A stretch of DNA of 10,549 nucleotides from Lachnospiraceae bacterium UBA7729 (GTDB lineage Bacteria; Bacillota; Clostridia; Lachnospirales; Lachnospiraceae), in the NCBI GenBank assembly GCA_002482005.1, contig DLFD01000063.1:1-10549 (forward strand), written 5' to 3'. Within the stretch, counting starts at the first letter, position 1, and every line of letters begins with the position of its first letter. The position numbers and the translations under genes are program-made. This document shows, one piece after another, positions 1 to 6,266 of the stretch. Below the pieces are notes generated by a model, which saw only the letters and a program-made list of their open reading frames with translations, did no database searches and was not told the origin of the DNA.

Positions 1-34
1 TTTGCTATGGGAAGTTTTAGTTAATGAGTTTATC

Positions 35-934
35 ATGAAGAGAGTAGTCATTACAGGGGCGACCAGCTTCATTGGCATTCATCTTATTGAGGAGTGGCTT
101 CGGAAGGACTGTGAAATATTTGCTGTTGTACGCCCTGATTCAAATAGAATTTCCCGGCTGCCTAAAAGCCCAAGGCTTCAGATAGTGGAGCTTGATATGA
201 ATCATTATGCAGAGCTCTCAAATGAGATCGGAGAGGCGGATTGTTTCTATCATCTGGCGTGGAATGGTGTGCGTGCGCCTTTCAGAGATGATGCGGCTTT
301 GCAGAAAAACAACTATCAGTGCTCCATGGAGGCAATCCATCAGGCGGAAAAGATGGAGTGTTCATTTTTCCTTGGTTCAGGCTCTCAGGCAGAATATGGA
401 AAGATGCCGGAAGCGGTTGATGAAGAGTTTAAGTGCCAACCAATCACGGAGTATGGAATCAATAAACTTAGAACCTGCGAAGCAGCGTTGGAATGCGCGA
501 AAAGAGGAAGTCTCCGCGTCATATGGACTAGAATCTTCAGTATATATGGAAAATATGATTTTCCAAACTCTCTAGTGATGAGCTCTATCGCAAAAATGAA
601 AGAAAACAAACCTGTTGATCTGACCGCAGGGACGCAGCTGTGGGATTATCTTTATGTAAAAGATGCGGTTAGGTTCATGGTAAAGTTTGCTTTTTCTGAT
701 TGCGCAAGTGGTGTGTATAATTTGGCCAGCGGAGAAGTAAGGCCATTAAAAGAATATATCAAAGACATTCATGAAATTACTGGAAGTAACAGTGAGCTTC
801 GCTTTGGTGCAATCCCTTACGGGCCAGCGGGCCCTCTAAACCTGCAGCCAGATATTCACAAGGCCTGTAATGCAGGGATAATAGATTATGTAACGCCTTT
901 CACAAAAGGTATAAGTGAGATGCTGTCTATGTAA
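35..934 (+). CDS. NAD-dependent epimerase/dehydratase (extended SDR), nucleotide-sugar modifying
   Basis: This is an extended short-chain dehydrogenase/reductase of about 299 residues, a normal family length, probably acting on a nucleotide-activated sugar in the cytoplasm. The N-terminus has the Rossmann dinucleotide-binding turn (ITGATSFIG, residues 6-14), with serine in place of the usual middle glycine of TGxxGxxG. A serine-rich strand with GSGSQAEYG (about 114-122) precedes the catalytic pair Y140/K144 in YGINK. WDYLYVKDAV and a C-terminal NLQPDIHKA segment are typical of sugar epimerases. I chose the ATG at 35 because it lies directly before the first beta strand; the frame stays open to a TTG at 2, and no clear ribosome binding site is visible. 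It lies 96 bp upstream of glf on the same strand. Its base composition is clearly more AT-rich than the genes after it, which suggests separate acquisition. The exact substrate cannot be read from sequence. Confidence 0.87.
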   Translation: MKRVVITGATSFIGIHLIEEWLRKDCEIFAVVRPDSNRISRLPKSPRLQIVELDMNHYAELSNEIGEADCFYHLAWNGVRAPFRDDAALQKNNYQCSMEAIHQAEKMECSFFLGSGSQAEYGKMPEAVDEEFKCQPITEYGINKLRTCEAALECAKRGSLRVIWTRIFSIYGKYDFPNSLVMSSIAKMKENKPVDLTAGTQLWDYLYVKDAVRFMVKFAFSDCASGVYNLASGEVRPLKEYIKDIHEITGSNSELRFGAIPYGPAGPLNLQPDIHKACNAGIIDYVTPFTKGISEMLSM

Positions 935-1007
935 TAAACAGAGGATAGACCTTGCACAGAAAAATTATCTCCGGGAATATAGTGAAAAGAAGAAATAAAA
1001 TTCACCA

Positions 1008-1030
1008 AAGGGGAGAGGGAGATAGGTGAG
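1008..1030 (+). promoter_or_regulatory. Ribosome binding region of glf
   Basis: A purine-rich stretch (ggggagagggagataggtga) precedes the ATG at 1031 and fixes the start of the UDP-galactopyranose mutase. The rest of the 935-1030 gap is AT-rich. I see no convincing promoter or terminator there, so co-transcription with the upstream epimerase is possible. Confidence 0.5.
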
Positions 1031-2200
1031 ATGGAAAGATACGATTATCTGGTAGTTGGTTCCGGGCTGTTCGGCGCTACGTTTGCTCATGAGGCGAAGG
1101 CGGCGGGCAAGAAGGTGCTAGTCATCGACAAGCGGCCGAATATTGCGGGCAATGTCTATACGGAGGATGTGGAGGGGATCCATGTCCATCGGTATGGGGC
1201 TCATATATTCCACACGAATGATAAGGAAGTATGGGACTATGTGAATCGTTTTGCGGTTTTCAATCGTTTCACGAATTCTCCGGTTGCCAACTATAAGGGG
1301 GAGCTTTATTCGCTTCCGTTCAATATGTACACCTTCAACAAGATGTGGGGTGTTGTCACGCCGGAGGAAGCGAAGGCGAAGATCGAGGAGCAGAAGAGGG
1401 ACTACATCGCGCAGAAGCAGGCGGAGAGAGGGTTGTCCGCGGACGATCCTTTTGAGCCGCGGAATCTGGAGGAGCAGGCCATCTCCCTGATCGGGGTCGA
1501 TATCTACAAGAAGCTGATCAAGGGATACACGGAGAAGCAGTGGGGAAGGGACTGCACGGAGCTTCCTTCCTTCATCATCAAGAGACTGCCGGTCAGATTA
1601 ACATTTGACAACAATTACTTTAATGCTCTGTATCAGGGAATTCCGGTCGGCGGCTATACCAAGATGGTCGCAAATATGCTGGATGGGATCGAGGTCCGGC
1701 TGAATGTGGACTATTTTGACAACAGGGAGCTCTGGAATGCCGCTGCGGACAAGGTTGTATTTACCGGTCCAATCGATGCTTTCTATGACTTCAGGCTGGG
1801 AACGCTGCAGTACAGAAGTGTCCGTTTTGAAACGGAACTGCTTGATACACCAAACTTCCAGGGGAATGCTGCAGTAAACTATACAGACAGAGAGACGCCC
1901 TGGACCAGGATCATCGAGCATAAGTGGTTTGAGTTCGGCAAGGATGCAGAGGGGAATGATCTTCCGAAGACTGTGATTTCCCGCGAGTTTTCATCCGAGT
2001 GGAAGCCAGGCGATGAGCCGTATTATCCAGTCAATGATGAGAAGAACGGGAAGCTGTATGAGCAGTACCGCCAACTGGCGCAGAAGGAAGAGAAGGTCCT
2101 GTTTGGCGGGAGGCTTGGCGAGTACAAGTATTATGATATGGACAAGGTCATCGCGTCGGCGCTCCGGTTCAGCAGAGCGACATTGAACCAGAACGATTGA
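1031..2200 (+). CDS. glf: UDP-galactopyranose mutase
   Basis: A flavoenzyme of 389 residues that interconverts UDP-galactopyranose and UDP-galactofuranose, giving the Galf donor for cell-surface glycans; it is cytosolic. The FAD-binding signature is at the start (VVGSGLFGATFAHEA, residues 8-22), followed by the family block HRYGAHIFHTNDKEVW (53-68). Further diagnostic segments are YTEKQWG (166-172), LPVRLTFDNNYF (186-197, with the conserved Arg at 189), the substrate-proximal GIPVGGYTKM (203-212), TRIIEHKWF (292-300, Arg293) and GGRLGEYKYYDMD (359-371). Length and motif order match bacterial Glf, so it should be functional. The ATG at 1031 has a purine-rich ribosome binding region. The stop at 2198-2200 is followed by a repeat-containing spacer before rmlA on the same strand, consistent with one operon. 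Identification is very secure. Confidence 0.97.
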   Translation: MERYDYLVVGSGLFGATFAHEAKAAGKKVLVIDKRPNIAGNVYTEDVEGIHVHRYGAHIFHTNDKEVWDYVNRFAVFNRFTNSPVANYKGELYSLPFNMYTFNKMWGVVTPEEAKAKIEEQKRDYIAQKQAERGLSADDPFEPRNLEEQAISLIGVDIYKKLIKGYTEKQWGRDCTELPSFIIKRLPVRLTFDNNYFNALYQGIPVGGYTKMVANMLDGIEVRLNVDYFDNRELWNAAADKVVFTGPIDAFYDFRLGTLQYRSVRFETELLDTPNFQGNAAVNYTDRETPWTRIIEHKWFEFGKDAEGNDLPKTVISREFSSEWKPGDEPYYPVNDEKNGKLYEQYRQLAQKEEKVLFGGRLGEYKYYDMDKVIASALRFSRATLNQND

Positions 2201-2217
2201 TCGCCGGGCAGACGGAA

Positions 2218-2277
2218 CCGGAACACAACACAGAACACGATTCGGAACACGATCCAGGACACGATCCGGAACACGGA
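2218..2277 (+). repeat. 12-bp tandem repeat (5 units) in the glf-rmlA spacer
   Basis: Five consecutive 12-bp units start at 2218, 2230, 2242, 2254 and 2266, with a consensus close to ccggaacacgat; units 1 to 5 differ by a few substitutions but not in length. The stretch lies between the glf stop and the rmlA start. It is open in the rmlA frame back to a TTG at 2197, where it would read as a run of E-H-D/N-P/T/S tetrapeptides. Confidence 0.85.
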
Positions 2278-2301
2278 GATTCATTTTCGGGAGAAATGAT
2301 C

Positions 2302-3186
2302 ATGAAGGGAATCATCTTAGCTGCGGGGAAGGGCACACGCCTTTACCCGATCACACTGCCGGTCTGCAAGCCGCTTCTGCCAGTCTATGACAAGCCGATG
2401 ATCTACTATCCGCTGTCTGTGCTGATGCAGGCGGGGATCAGGGAGATTCTGGTGATCGTGCCGCCGGATGACCGGCAGCCTTTCGTGGATCTGCTGGGGG
2501 ACGGGTCTCAGCTGGGGATCCATATTGAGTACAAGGAGCAGAAGGTCCAGAGAGGGATCGCGGATGCATTTCTGATCGGGGCGGATTTCATCGGGGATGA
2601 CTCGGTGTGCCTGGCGCTGGGCGACAATATCTTCTACGGGCCGGTCTTCAGCAGGAAGCTGAAGGCTGCCGCGAGGCTGGACCAGGGCAGGGGAGCGTCG
2701 ATCTTCGGCTACTATGTCAGTGATCCGAGGGCTTTCGGTGTTGTTGAGTTTGACGGGGACGGCAAGGCGGTCTCGATCGAGGAGAAGCCGAAACATCCGA
2801 AGTCGAATTACATCGTTCCGGGGCTTTATTTCTATGATAATCAGGTCGTGGAGATTGCGAAGGGAATCAAACCGTCGGCCAGGGGCGAGCTGGAGATCAC
2901 TTCGGTCAACAACGAGTACATGAAGAAGGGGCAGCTGAATGTTGTCACCCTGGGAAGCGAGTATTCCTGGTTTGACGCGGGGACGGCCGACAGTCTGTAC
3001 GATGCTGCCGGGGAGATCCGGACGGCCCAGAGAAGCGGCAAGATGATCGGCTGTATCGAGGAGGTTGCGCTGAAGAAGCGGTGGATCACGATCGATGGGC
3101 TGCTGGAGCAGGCGGAGTCTCTAAAGAAGACGCAGTATGGCCAGTATCTGTATGACATCGCGGCGGAGCTGGATGACGCTGAATGA
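2302..3186 (+). CDS. rmlA: Glucose-1-phosphate thymidylyltransferase (dTDP-glucose pyrophosphorylase)
   Basis: RmlA/RfbA condenses glucose-1-phosphate and dTTP to dTDP-glucose, the first step toward dTDP-rhamnose and related deoxysugars. At 294 residues it has the normal length. The nucleotidyltransferase signature GIILAAGKGTRLYP (3-16) is followed by CKPLLPVYDKPMIYYPLS (22-39), the metal-binding aspartate in LALGDNIFYG (Asp108), EEKPKHPKSNYIVPGLYFYD, and WFDAGTADSL near the C-terminal third. Cysteine replaces serine in the usual VSKPLLP segment, a small oddity. I chose the ATG at 2302 because gggag at 2289-2293 sits 8 nt upstream; the ATG at 2296 would be too close to that site, and the frame open to a TTG at 2197 consists of the 12-bp repeat. 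The genes rmlB, rmlC and rmlD are not in the window. The next gene starts 48 bp downstream, so an operon is likely. Confidence 0.96.
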   Translation: MKGIILAAGKGTRLYPITLPVCKPLLPVYDKPMIYYPLSVLMQAGIREILVIVPPDDRQPFVDLLGDGSQLGIHIEYKEQKVQRGIADAFLIGADFIGDDSVCLALGDNIFYGPVFSRKLKAAARLDQGRGASIFGYYVSDPRAFGVVEFDGDGKAVSIEEKPKHPKSNYIVPGLYFYDNQVVEIAKGIKPSARGELEITSVNNEYMKKGQLNVVTLGSEYSWFDAGTADSLYDAAGEIRTAQRSGKMIGCIEEVALKKRWITIDGLLEQAESLKKTQYGQYLYDIAAELDDAE

Positions 3187-3234
3187 TCCCCGGCCGGGGG
3201 TCTTCTTCTGGGGATGGATGGAGAGATCAGTCTT

Positions 3235-5175
3235 ATGAACGTATGGATGATGGTGCCAGGCTTTCTGATCCTGACCGGGGTGGCCCTTCTCTTTGTGCAC
3301 GGTCTGAAAGTCAGATTCGGAGAGGGAATCTTTCTTGGGGTTTCCGCGATCATGGCCTTCCTGTTTCTGGGAGGCCTTTTTCATTTTTTCCTGTTCGGTA
3401 TGGTGGCAGCTGCGGGGCTGGGAATCGCCGGGCTGGTCATCGATGTGGCGTGCGGGATCCGGGGCAGGAGCTTCGGAAAGGCATGGAATGTTCCTTCCTT
3501 CTGGGTCCTGGCTTTTGTTCTGCTGTATGGGATCCTGCTTTTTCACGGTGCGGTCCTGCAGCATATCGACGAGTTCCACATGTGGGCGGCGGTCCTGAAA
3601 CAGATGAGCCAGGAGAACCGTCTGCCTGACTGGGCGGCGCTGGGGGTAAGTCCCCAGATGTACGCGGGGACTTTCTTTCAGCTCTTTTTCCAGAAGTTTA
3701 CCGGGTACAGTGAGCAGGCCATGTATGCCTCGTCCTATCTGATGATGTGGATCGGATTCCTGCTTCCTTACGCGTCTGCCGGAAAGAAGCAGAAAAAGAC
3801 GGTCCTGCTTTACAGCCTGATCGTATTTCTTTCGATCTACTCCTTTTATTTCTATCCCTATAAGACGCTGTATGTCGATCTTCCGACGGTTGCCTGGGCG
3901 GGCGGTCTGTGCGGCTGGTGGACCATGCGGGAGGAGGACAGGAAACTGCAGAACCGGATCGTTCTGGCCGTGGGACTTCTCACTCTGGTCTTGCTGAAAT
4001 CCTATGTCGGGATCCTGATGGCGGTGCTGACCCTCTGCTGGATCCTGATGGAGAAGGCCGCGGCAAGCGGCCGCATGGAGGAAAGAAGGTTCCGGGTCAG
4101 GACGGGCGTCCGGCTGATGATCCTGATGGCCCTTGTCTTTGGCGTATGCGGCGGAGTCATGCTGATGATTCTGAAGGGCCATATTCCGGCATTTTTCCCG
4201 GAATCGGTAAGAAATCTGATGGGAGGAGCTGGGATCACGCCCAACAAAGCCGCGCGGACGCTAGGCGCTCTGGGAAATGCATTTCTGGGCACACGGCTGA
4301 CGTCGCTGTCTGATCTCCCCATCCAGCCTTTTGCTTTCCTGGTCTTTCTGGCTGCCTGGTCGGTGGTCGAAGGATGGCTGTACGGAGAGGAGAGGGCTTC
4401 CCAGGCAAGGATCGGCTGGGGAATCTGCGCGACGGCTCTGTATCTGTTGTTTCTCGCCATGTCCTATCTCTGCCTCTTTACCTATGAGGAAGCGGTCAAG
4501 GTGGCAGGGGTCAAGCGGTACTTTACGATCTTCCTGATGACGCAGATGCTGATCGTCCTGGTCCGGTGGCTGCGCGGCATGGATTCCTCCGACAAGGTGC
4601 GGAGGAGGATCGCGGCCGCGGGCGGGCTGGCCCTGCTTGTTTTCTTCTCAATCGGGATCAATGACAAGTTCATATCGTCTGCGACCGGTTTCAACCGCAG
4701 TCAGATCAGTGGAAATGCGGATATCGAAGAGACGAACCGGGAAGCGGAGCAGGTAGAGCAGACTGTCGGAGAAGGCAAGGTCTATTTCCTGAACCAAGAT
4801 GATGAAAATGAGTTTCCGCAGAATATTGCTTTCTATCGTCTTGGGGACCAGGTCAGCAATTATCTGAACACGCCCTGGAGGTTTACGGAAGATGGCTGCG
4901 AGATCCGCATCCAGGAGTACGAGACTCCGACGATCCAGGATTTTCCGCAGATCCTGGCGGCGCAGGAATATGAGTATGTCTGGATCTACCAGGCGGATTC
5001 TTACCTGGCCGGGCAGCTGGGACAGATCTTCGATATGGATCTGTCGCCGGACCAGATTACAGACGGACAGCTGTACCGGGTGGATTACGAAGCCGGGGCG
5101 GCAGAAGGGCTGACCCTTGTCCGGCAGCTGGACAAGGACGCGCAGCCCGTGCTGAAGCTTTCCCAGGCAGGGTGA
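3235..5175 (+). CDS. Large polytopic membrane protein, GT-C-like glycosyltransferase or polymer-assembly protein
   Basis: A 646-residue integral membrane protein with many hydrophobic segments (roughly ten) through about residue 470, followed by a hydrophilic C-terminal domain of about 165 residues that would face outside if the last segment (AAGGLALLVFFSIGIN) exits the membrane. After the early helices comes an acidic-aromatic motif, HIDEFHMWAAVLK (around residues 110-122). It resembles the first-loop D/E-containing motif of GT-C glycosyltransferases and of uncharacterised Firmicute surface-polymer proteins with DEFSHW-type motifs. The role is therefore inferred: lipid-linked sugar transfer or polymer assembly. 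I prefer the ATG at 3235 because ggagag at 3220-3225 is 9 nt away and the protein then begins with a hydrophobic helix; an in-frame ATG at 3214 is the alternative. It lies 48 bp downstream of rmlA, probably in the same operon. A Wzy-like polymerase is another possibility. Confidence 0.72.
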   Translation: MNVWMMVPGFLILTGVALLFVHGLKVRFGEGIFLGVSAIMAFLFLGGLFHFFLFGMVAAAGLGIAGLVIDVACGIRGRSFGKAWNVPSFWVLAFVLLYGILLFHGAVLQHIDEFHMWAAVLKQMSQENRLPDWAALGVSPQMYAGTFFQLFFQKFTGYSEQAMYASSYLMMWIGFLLPYASAGKKQKKTVLLYSLIVFLSIYSFYFYPYKTLYVDLPTVAWAGGLCGWWTMREEDRKLQNRIVLAVGLLTLVLLKSYVGILMAVLTLCWILMEKAAASGRMEERRFRVRTGVRLMILMALVFGVCGGVMLMILKGHIPAFFPESVRNLMGGAGITPNKAARTLGALGNAFLGTRLTSLSDLPIQPFAFLVFLAAWSVVEGWLYGEERASQARIGWGICATALYLLFLAMSYLCLFTYEEAVKVAGVKRYFTIFLMTQMLIVLVRWLRGMDSSDKVRRRIAAAGGLALLVFFSIGINDKFISSATGFNRSQISGNADIEETNREAEQVEQTVGEGKVYFLNQDDENEFPQNIAFYRLGDQVSNYLNTPWRFTEDGCEIRIQEYETPTIQDFPQILAAQEYEYVWIYQADSYLAGQLGQIFDMDLSPDQITDGQLYRVDYEAGAAEGLTLVRQLDKDAQPVLKLSQAG

Positions 5176-5204
5176 GGCAGCCAGCGCCGGGGCTGGAAGG
5201 CCGG

Positions 5205-5429
5205 GCCGTTCCGAAGCAGGATGAAGGCCGGCTTCAGGCTTTTCACATAGATCCTGGCGCCGAGACTGGTACTGATTCCTCCGCTGATTGCGGTTTTGTA
5301 TACGTTGAGGGCGCCTTCGCTGGCCACGGTCTTGCGGCCTTTTCCGGAAATGAATCTTCCTCCGTCTATCGTGAGTGTTGACTTTTTGCCATTGCTGACC
5401 GTGATGGCTCTGGCGGGCATGGAACTCGA
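5205..5429 (-). pseudogene. Remnant of a beta-helix-like surface protein
   Basis: Between the membrane protein and vapB the plus strand has no convincing gene. On the minus strand an open stretch of about 75 codons has coding-like composition and reads as a regular beta-solenoid pattern: STLTIDGGRFISGKG, then a turn, then EGALNVYKTAISGGISTSLG, then ARIYVKSLKPAF. Alternating small hydrophobic residues and glycine-rich turns like this occur in right-handed beta-helix adhesins and surface proteins. No start codon with a ribosome site is present. The pattern stops near 5429, where the vapBC control region begins, and near 5205 on the other side, so both ends are missing. I read it as a fragment of a larger surface-protein gene truncated by insertion or rearrangement. 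The family is an inference from pattern only. Confidence 0.4.
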
Positions 5430-5454
5430 CAGGAGGGATATACCATGATATATT
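5426..5454 (+). promoter_or_regulatory. Putative vapBC promoter with overlapping inverted repeat (operator candidate)
   Basis: TCGACA (5426-5431, one mismatch to TTGACA) and TATATT (5449-5454) are separated by 17 nt, and a TG one base before the -10 makes it an extended -10. A perfect 5-bp inverted repeat, ATATA (5438-5442) and TATAT (5449-5453) around a 6-nt spacer, overlaps the -10, as expected for autorepression by a VapB-VapC complex. The transcript would start within about 15 nt of the vapB ATG, very close to its Shine-Dalgarno sequence. No experimental evidence. Confidence 0.4.
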
Positions 5455-5459
5455 ACGGG

Positions 5460-5467
5460 AAAGGAGG
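5460..5467 (+). promoter_or_regulatory. Shine-Dalgarno of vapB
   Basis: aaaggagg is a near-perfect match to the anti-Shine-Dalgarno sequence, ending 8 nt before the ATG at 5476. It decides the vapB start over the in-frame internal ATG at 5494. Confidence 0.75.
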
Positions 5468-5475
5468 CATGAAGG

Positions 5476-5721
5476 ATGGATAAGGAAACTACTATGACAA
5501 AAGCTTTTATGTCCGGAAGAAGCCAGGCTGTGCGCATTCCGAAGCAGTACAGGTTCCGGGAGGAAGAAGAACTCTATATCAATAAAATCGGAGATACGTT
5601 GATGATTACCCCGGTAAATTCTCTTAAAGACACTTTCAAGAAGGGTCTGACCATGTTTACGGAGGACTTTCTGGCAGACGGGCGGCCCGAGGAACTGCCC
5701 AATGAAAGGATTGAGCTGTAA
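5476..5721 (+). CDS. vapB: VapB-type antitoxin (AbrB/SpoVT-like DNA-binding fold)
   Basis: An 81-residue antitoxin that would neutralise the VapC ribonuclease encoded just downstream and repress its own operon. The N-terminal swapped-hairpin DNA-binding segment is clear: KAFMSGRSQAVRIPKQYRF (residues 9-27), the standard VapB signature, followed by the second strand pair EEELYINKIGDTLMITPV. The C-terminal part, with KKGLTMFTEDFLADGRPEEL, fits the toxin-wrapping region, and the length is typical of the family. The start at 5476 is chosen for its strong Shine-Dalgarno at 5460-5467. The stop is 2 bp from the vapC start, indicating translational coupling. The gene sits inside a polysaccharide locus and is not part of the pathway; it is probably a stability or stress module acquired with the accessory insert. 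Confidence 0.9.
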   Translation: MDKETTMTKAFMSGRSQAVRIPKQYRFREEEELYINKIGDTLMITPVNSLKDTFKKGLTMFTEDFLADGRPEELPNERIEL

Positions 5722-5723
5722 TC

Positions 5724-6143
5724 ATGTTCATGCTGGATACGAACATCATCATCTTTTCTCTCAGACATCCGGATTCTCCATGTGCCATGAAACTTGCCGA
5801 CCATGTAGGAAAGGATGTCTGTATTTCGGTGATTACTTTCGCTGAACTTGTCTATGGTGTTGAGAATAGTTCAAAGCCCACACAGAACCGTACTGCGCTT
5901 CGCCTTTTCCTCTCAGGTATCCGGATCTGTGACTTTGATATGAGTGCGGCAGCTGAGTTCGGGTCCTTGCTGGCAGAATTAAAGAAGAGCGGGCAATATC
6001 AGCCGGCTCATGACCGCGACCGTATGATTGCGGCACATGCCCGCGCACGCGGAGACGTACTTGTCACAGACAATTACAAGGACTTTCAGGACATTTCAGG
6101 ACTTCGGACGGAAAACTGGAGGACGCCACGGACGCGCAGGTGA
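5724..6143 (+). CDS. vapC: VapC-type PIN-domain toxin ribonuclease
   Basis: A 139-residue PIN-domain endoribonuclease, the toxin partner of the preceding VapB; VapC proteins cleave tRNA or rRNA sites when the antitoxin is degraded. The acidic metal-binding residues are in place: Asp5 in MLDTN, Glu41 in ITFAELVYG, Asp99 in DRMIAAHA and Asp116 in LVTDN. The terminal KDFQDISGLRTENW matches the usual end of the family. The final residues after ENW (RTPRTRR) form a short basic tail running into a GC-rich palindrome that contains the stop codon, so the original C-terminus may have been replaced. The start at 5724 lies 2 bp after the vapB stop; Met3 (5730) is an alternative. All catalytic residues are intact, so activity is likely. 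The target RNA cannot be predicted. Confidence 0.92.
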   Translation: MFMLDTNIIIFSLRHPDSPCAMKLADHVGKDVCISVITFAELVYGVENSSKPTQNRTALRLFLSGIRICDFDMSAAAEFGSLLAELKKSGQYQPAHDRDRMIAAHARARGDVLVTDNYKDFQDISGLRTENWRTPRTRR

Positions 6144-6240
6144 AGGCGCTTCGCGCCGCGCGTCCGGGCCGGGTTCCGCCAAGGCGGAATTGATAACTTT
6201 GTCGCGCGGATTTCTGAGACTTTCACCCTTCGGGTGTAAG
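6129..6240. repeat. Cluster of three palindromes at the vapC 3' end
   Basis: Three hairpins follow each other. The first has a perfect 9-bp outer stem, CGGACGCGC (6129-6137) with GCGCGTCCG (6158-6166), enclosing an inner GGCGC-TTC-GCGCC hairpin (6145-6157); it spans the vapC stop codon at 6141-6143. The second is ttccgccaaggcggaa (6174-6189). The third is cacccttcgggtg (6224-6236), with outer ctt/aag pairing. None is followed by a T-run. They could act as RNA stabilisers or imperfect terminators, or be a small REP-like intergenic element. Confidence 0.6.
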
Positions 6241-6252
6241 GGATTTCCTGTC

Positions 6253-6258
6253 AGGAGG
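6253..6258 (+). promoter_or_regulatory. Shine-Dalgarno selecting a GTG start
   Basis: aggagg ends 8 nt before the GTG at 6267. The ATG at 6260 is in another frame and only 1 nt away, so this site supports GTG as the start of the glycerophosphotransferase gene. Confidence 0.75.
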
Positions 6259-6266
6259 GATGTGGC

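Noticed and set aside
1..24. Possible C-terminal end of an upstream gene (frame ending in taa at 22-24).
   Set aside because: Only seven codons are visible, so nothing supports it as coding.
952..981. Promoter for glf made from TTGCAC (952-957) and GAATAT (976-981).
   Set aside because: The spacing of 18 nt is acceptable but the -10 matches only three of six bases. Too weak to list.
2197..2301. N-terminal extension of RmlA starting at the TTG at 2197.
   Set aside because: The extension is the 12-bp repeat, RmlA proteins start at MKGIILAAG, and the ribosome site at 2289-2293 fits the ATG at 2302. Kept as a finding only.
3121..4182. Long minus-strand open frame opposite the membrane protein gene.
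   Set aside because: Its translation is rich in His/Gln/Pro/Arg without any domain. It mirrors the GC-rich codon pattern of the real gene on the plus strand.
5176..5204. GC-rich inverted repeat (ccagc/gctgg) after the membrane protein gene as a terminator.
   Set aside because: The stem is 5 bp and no T-run follows.
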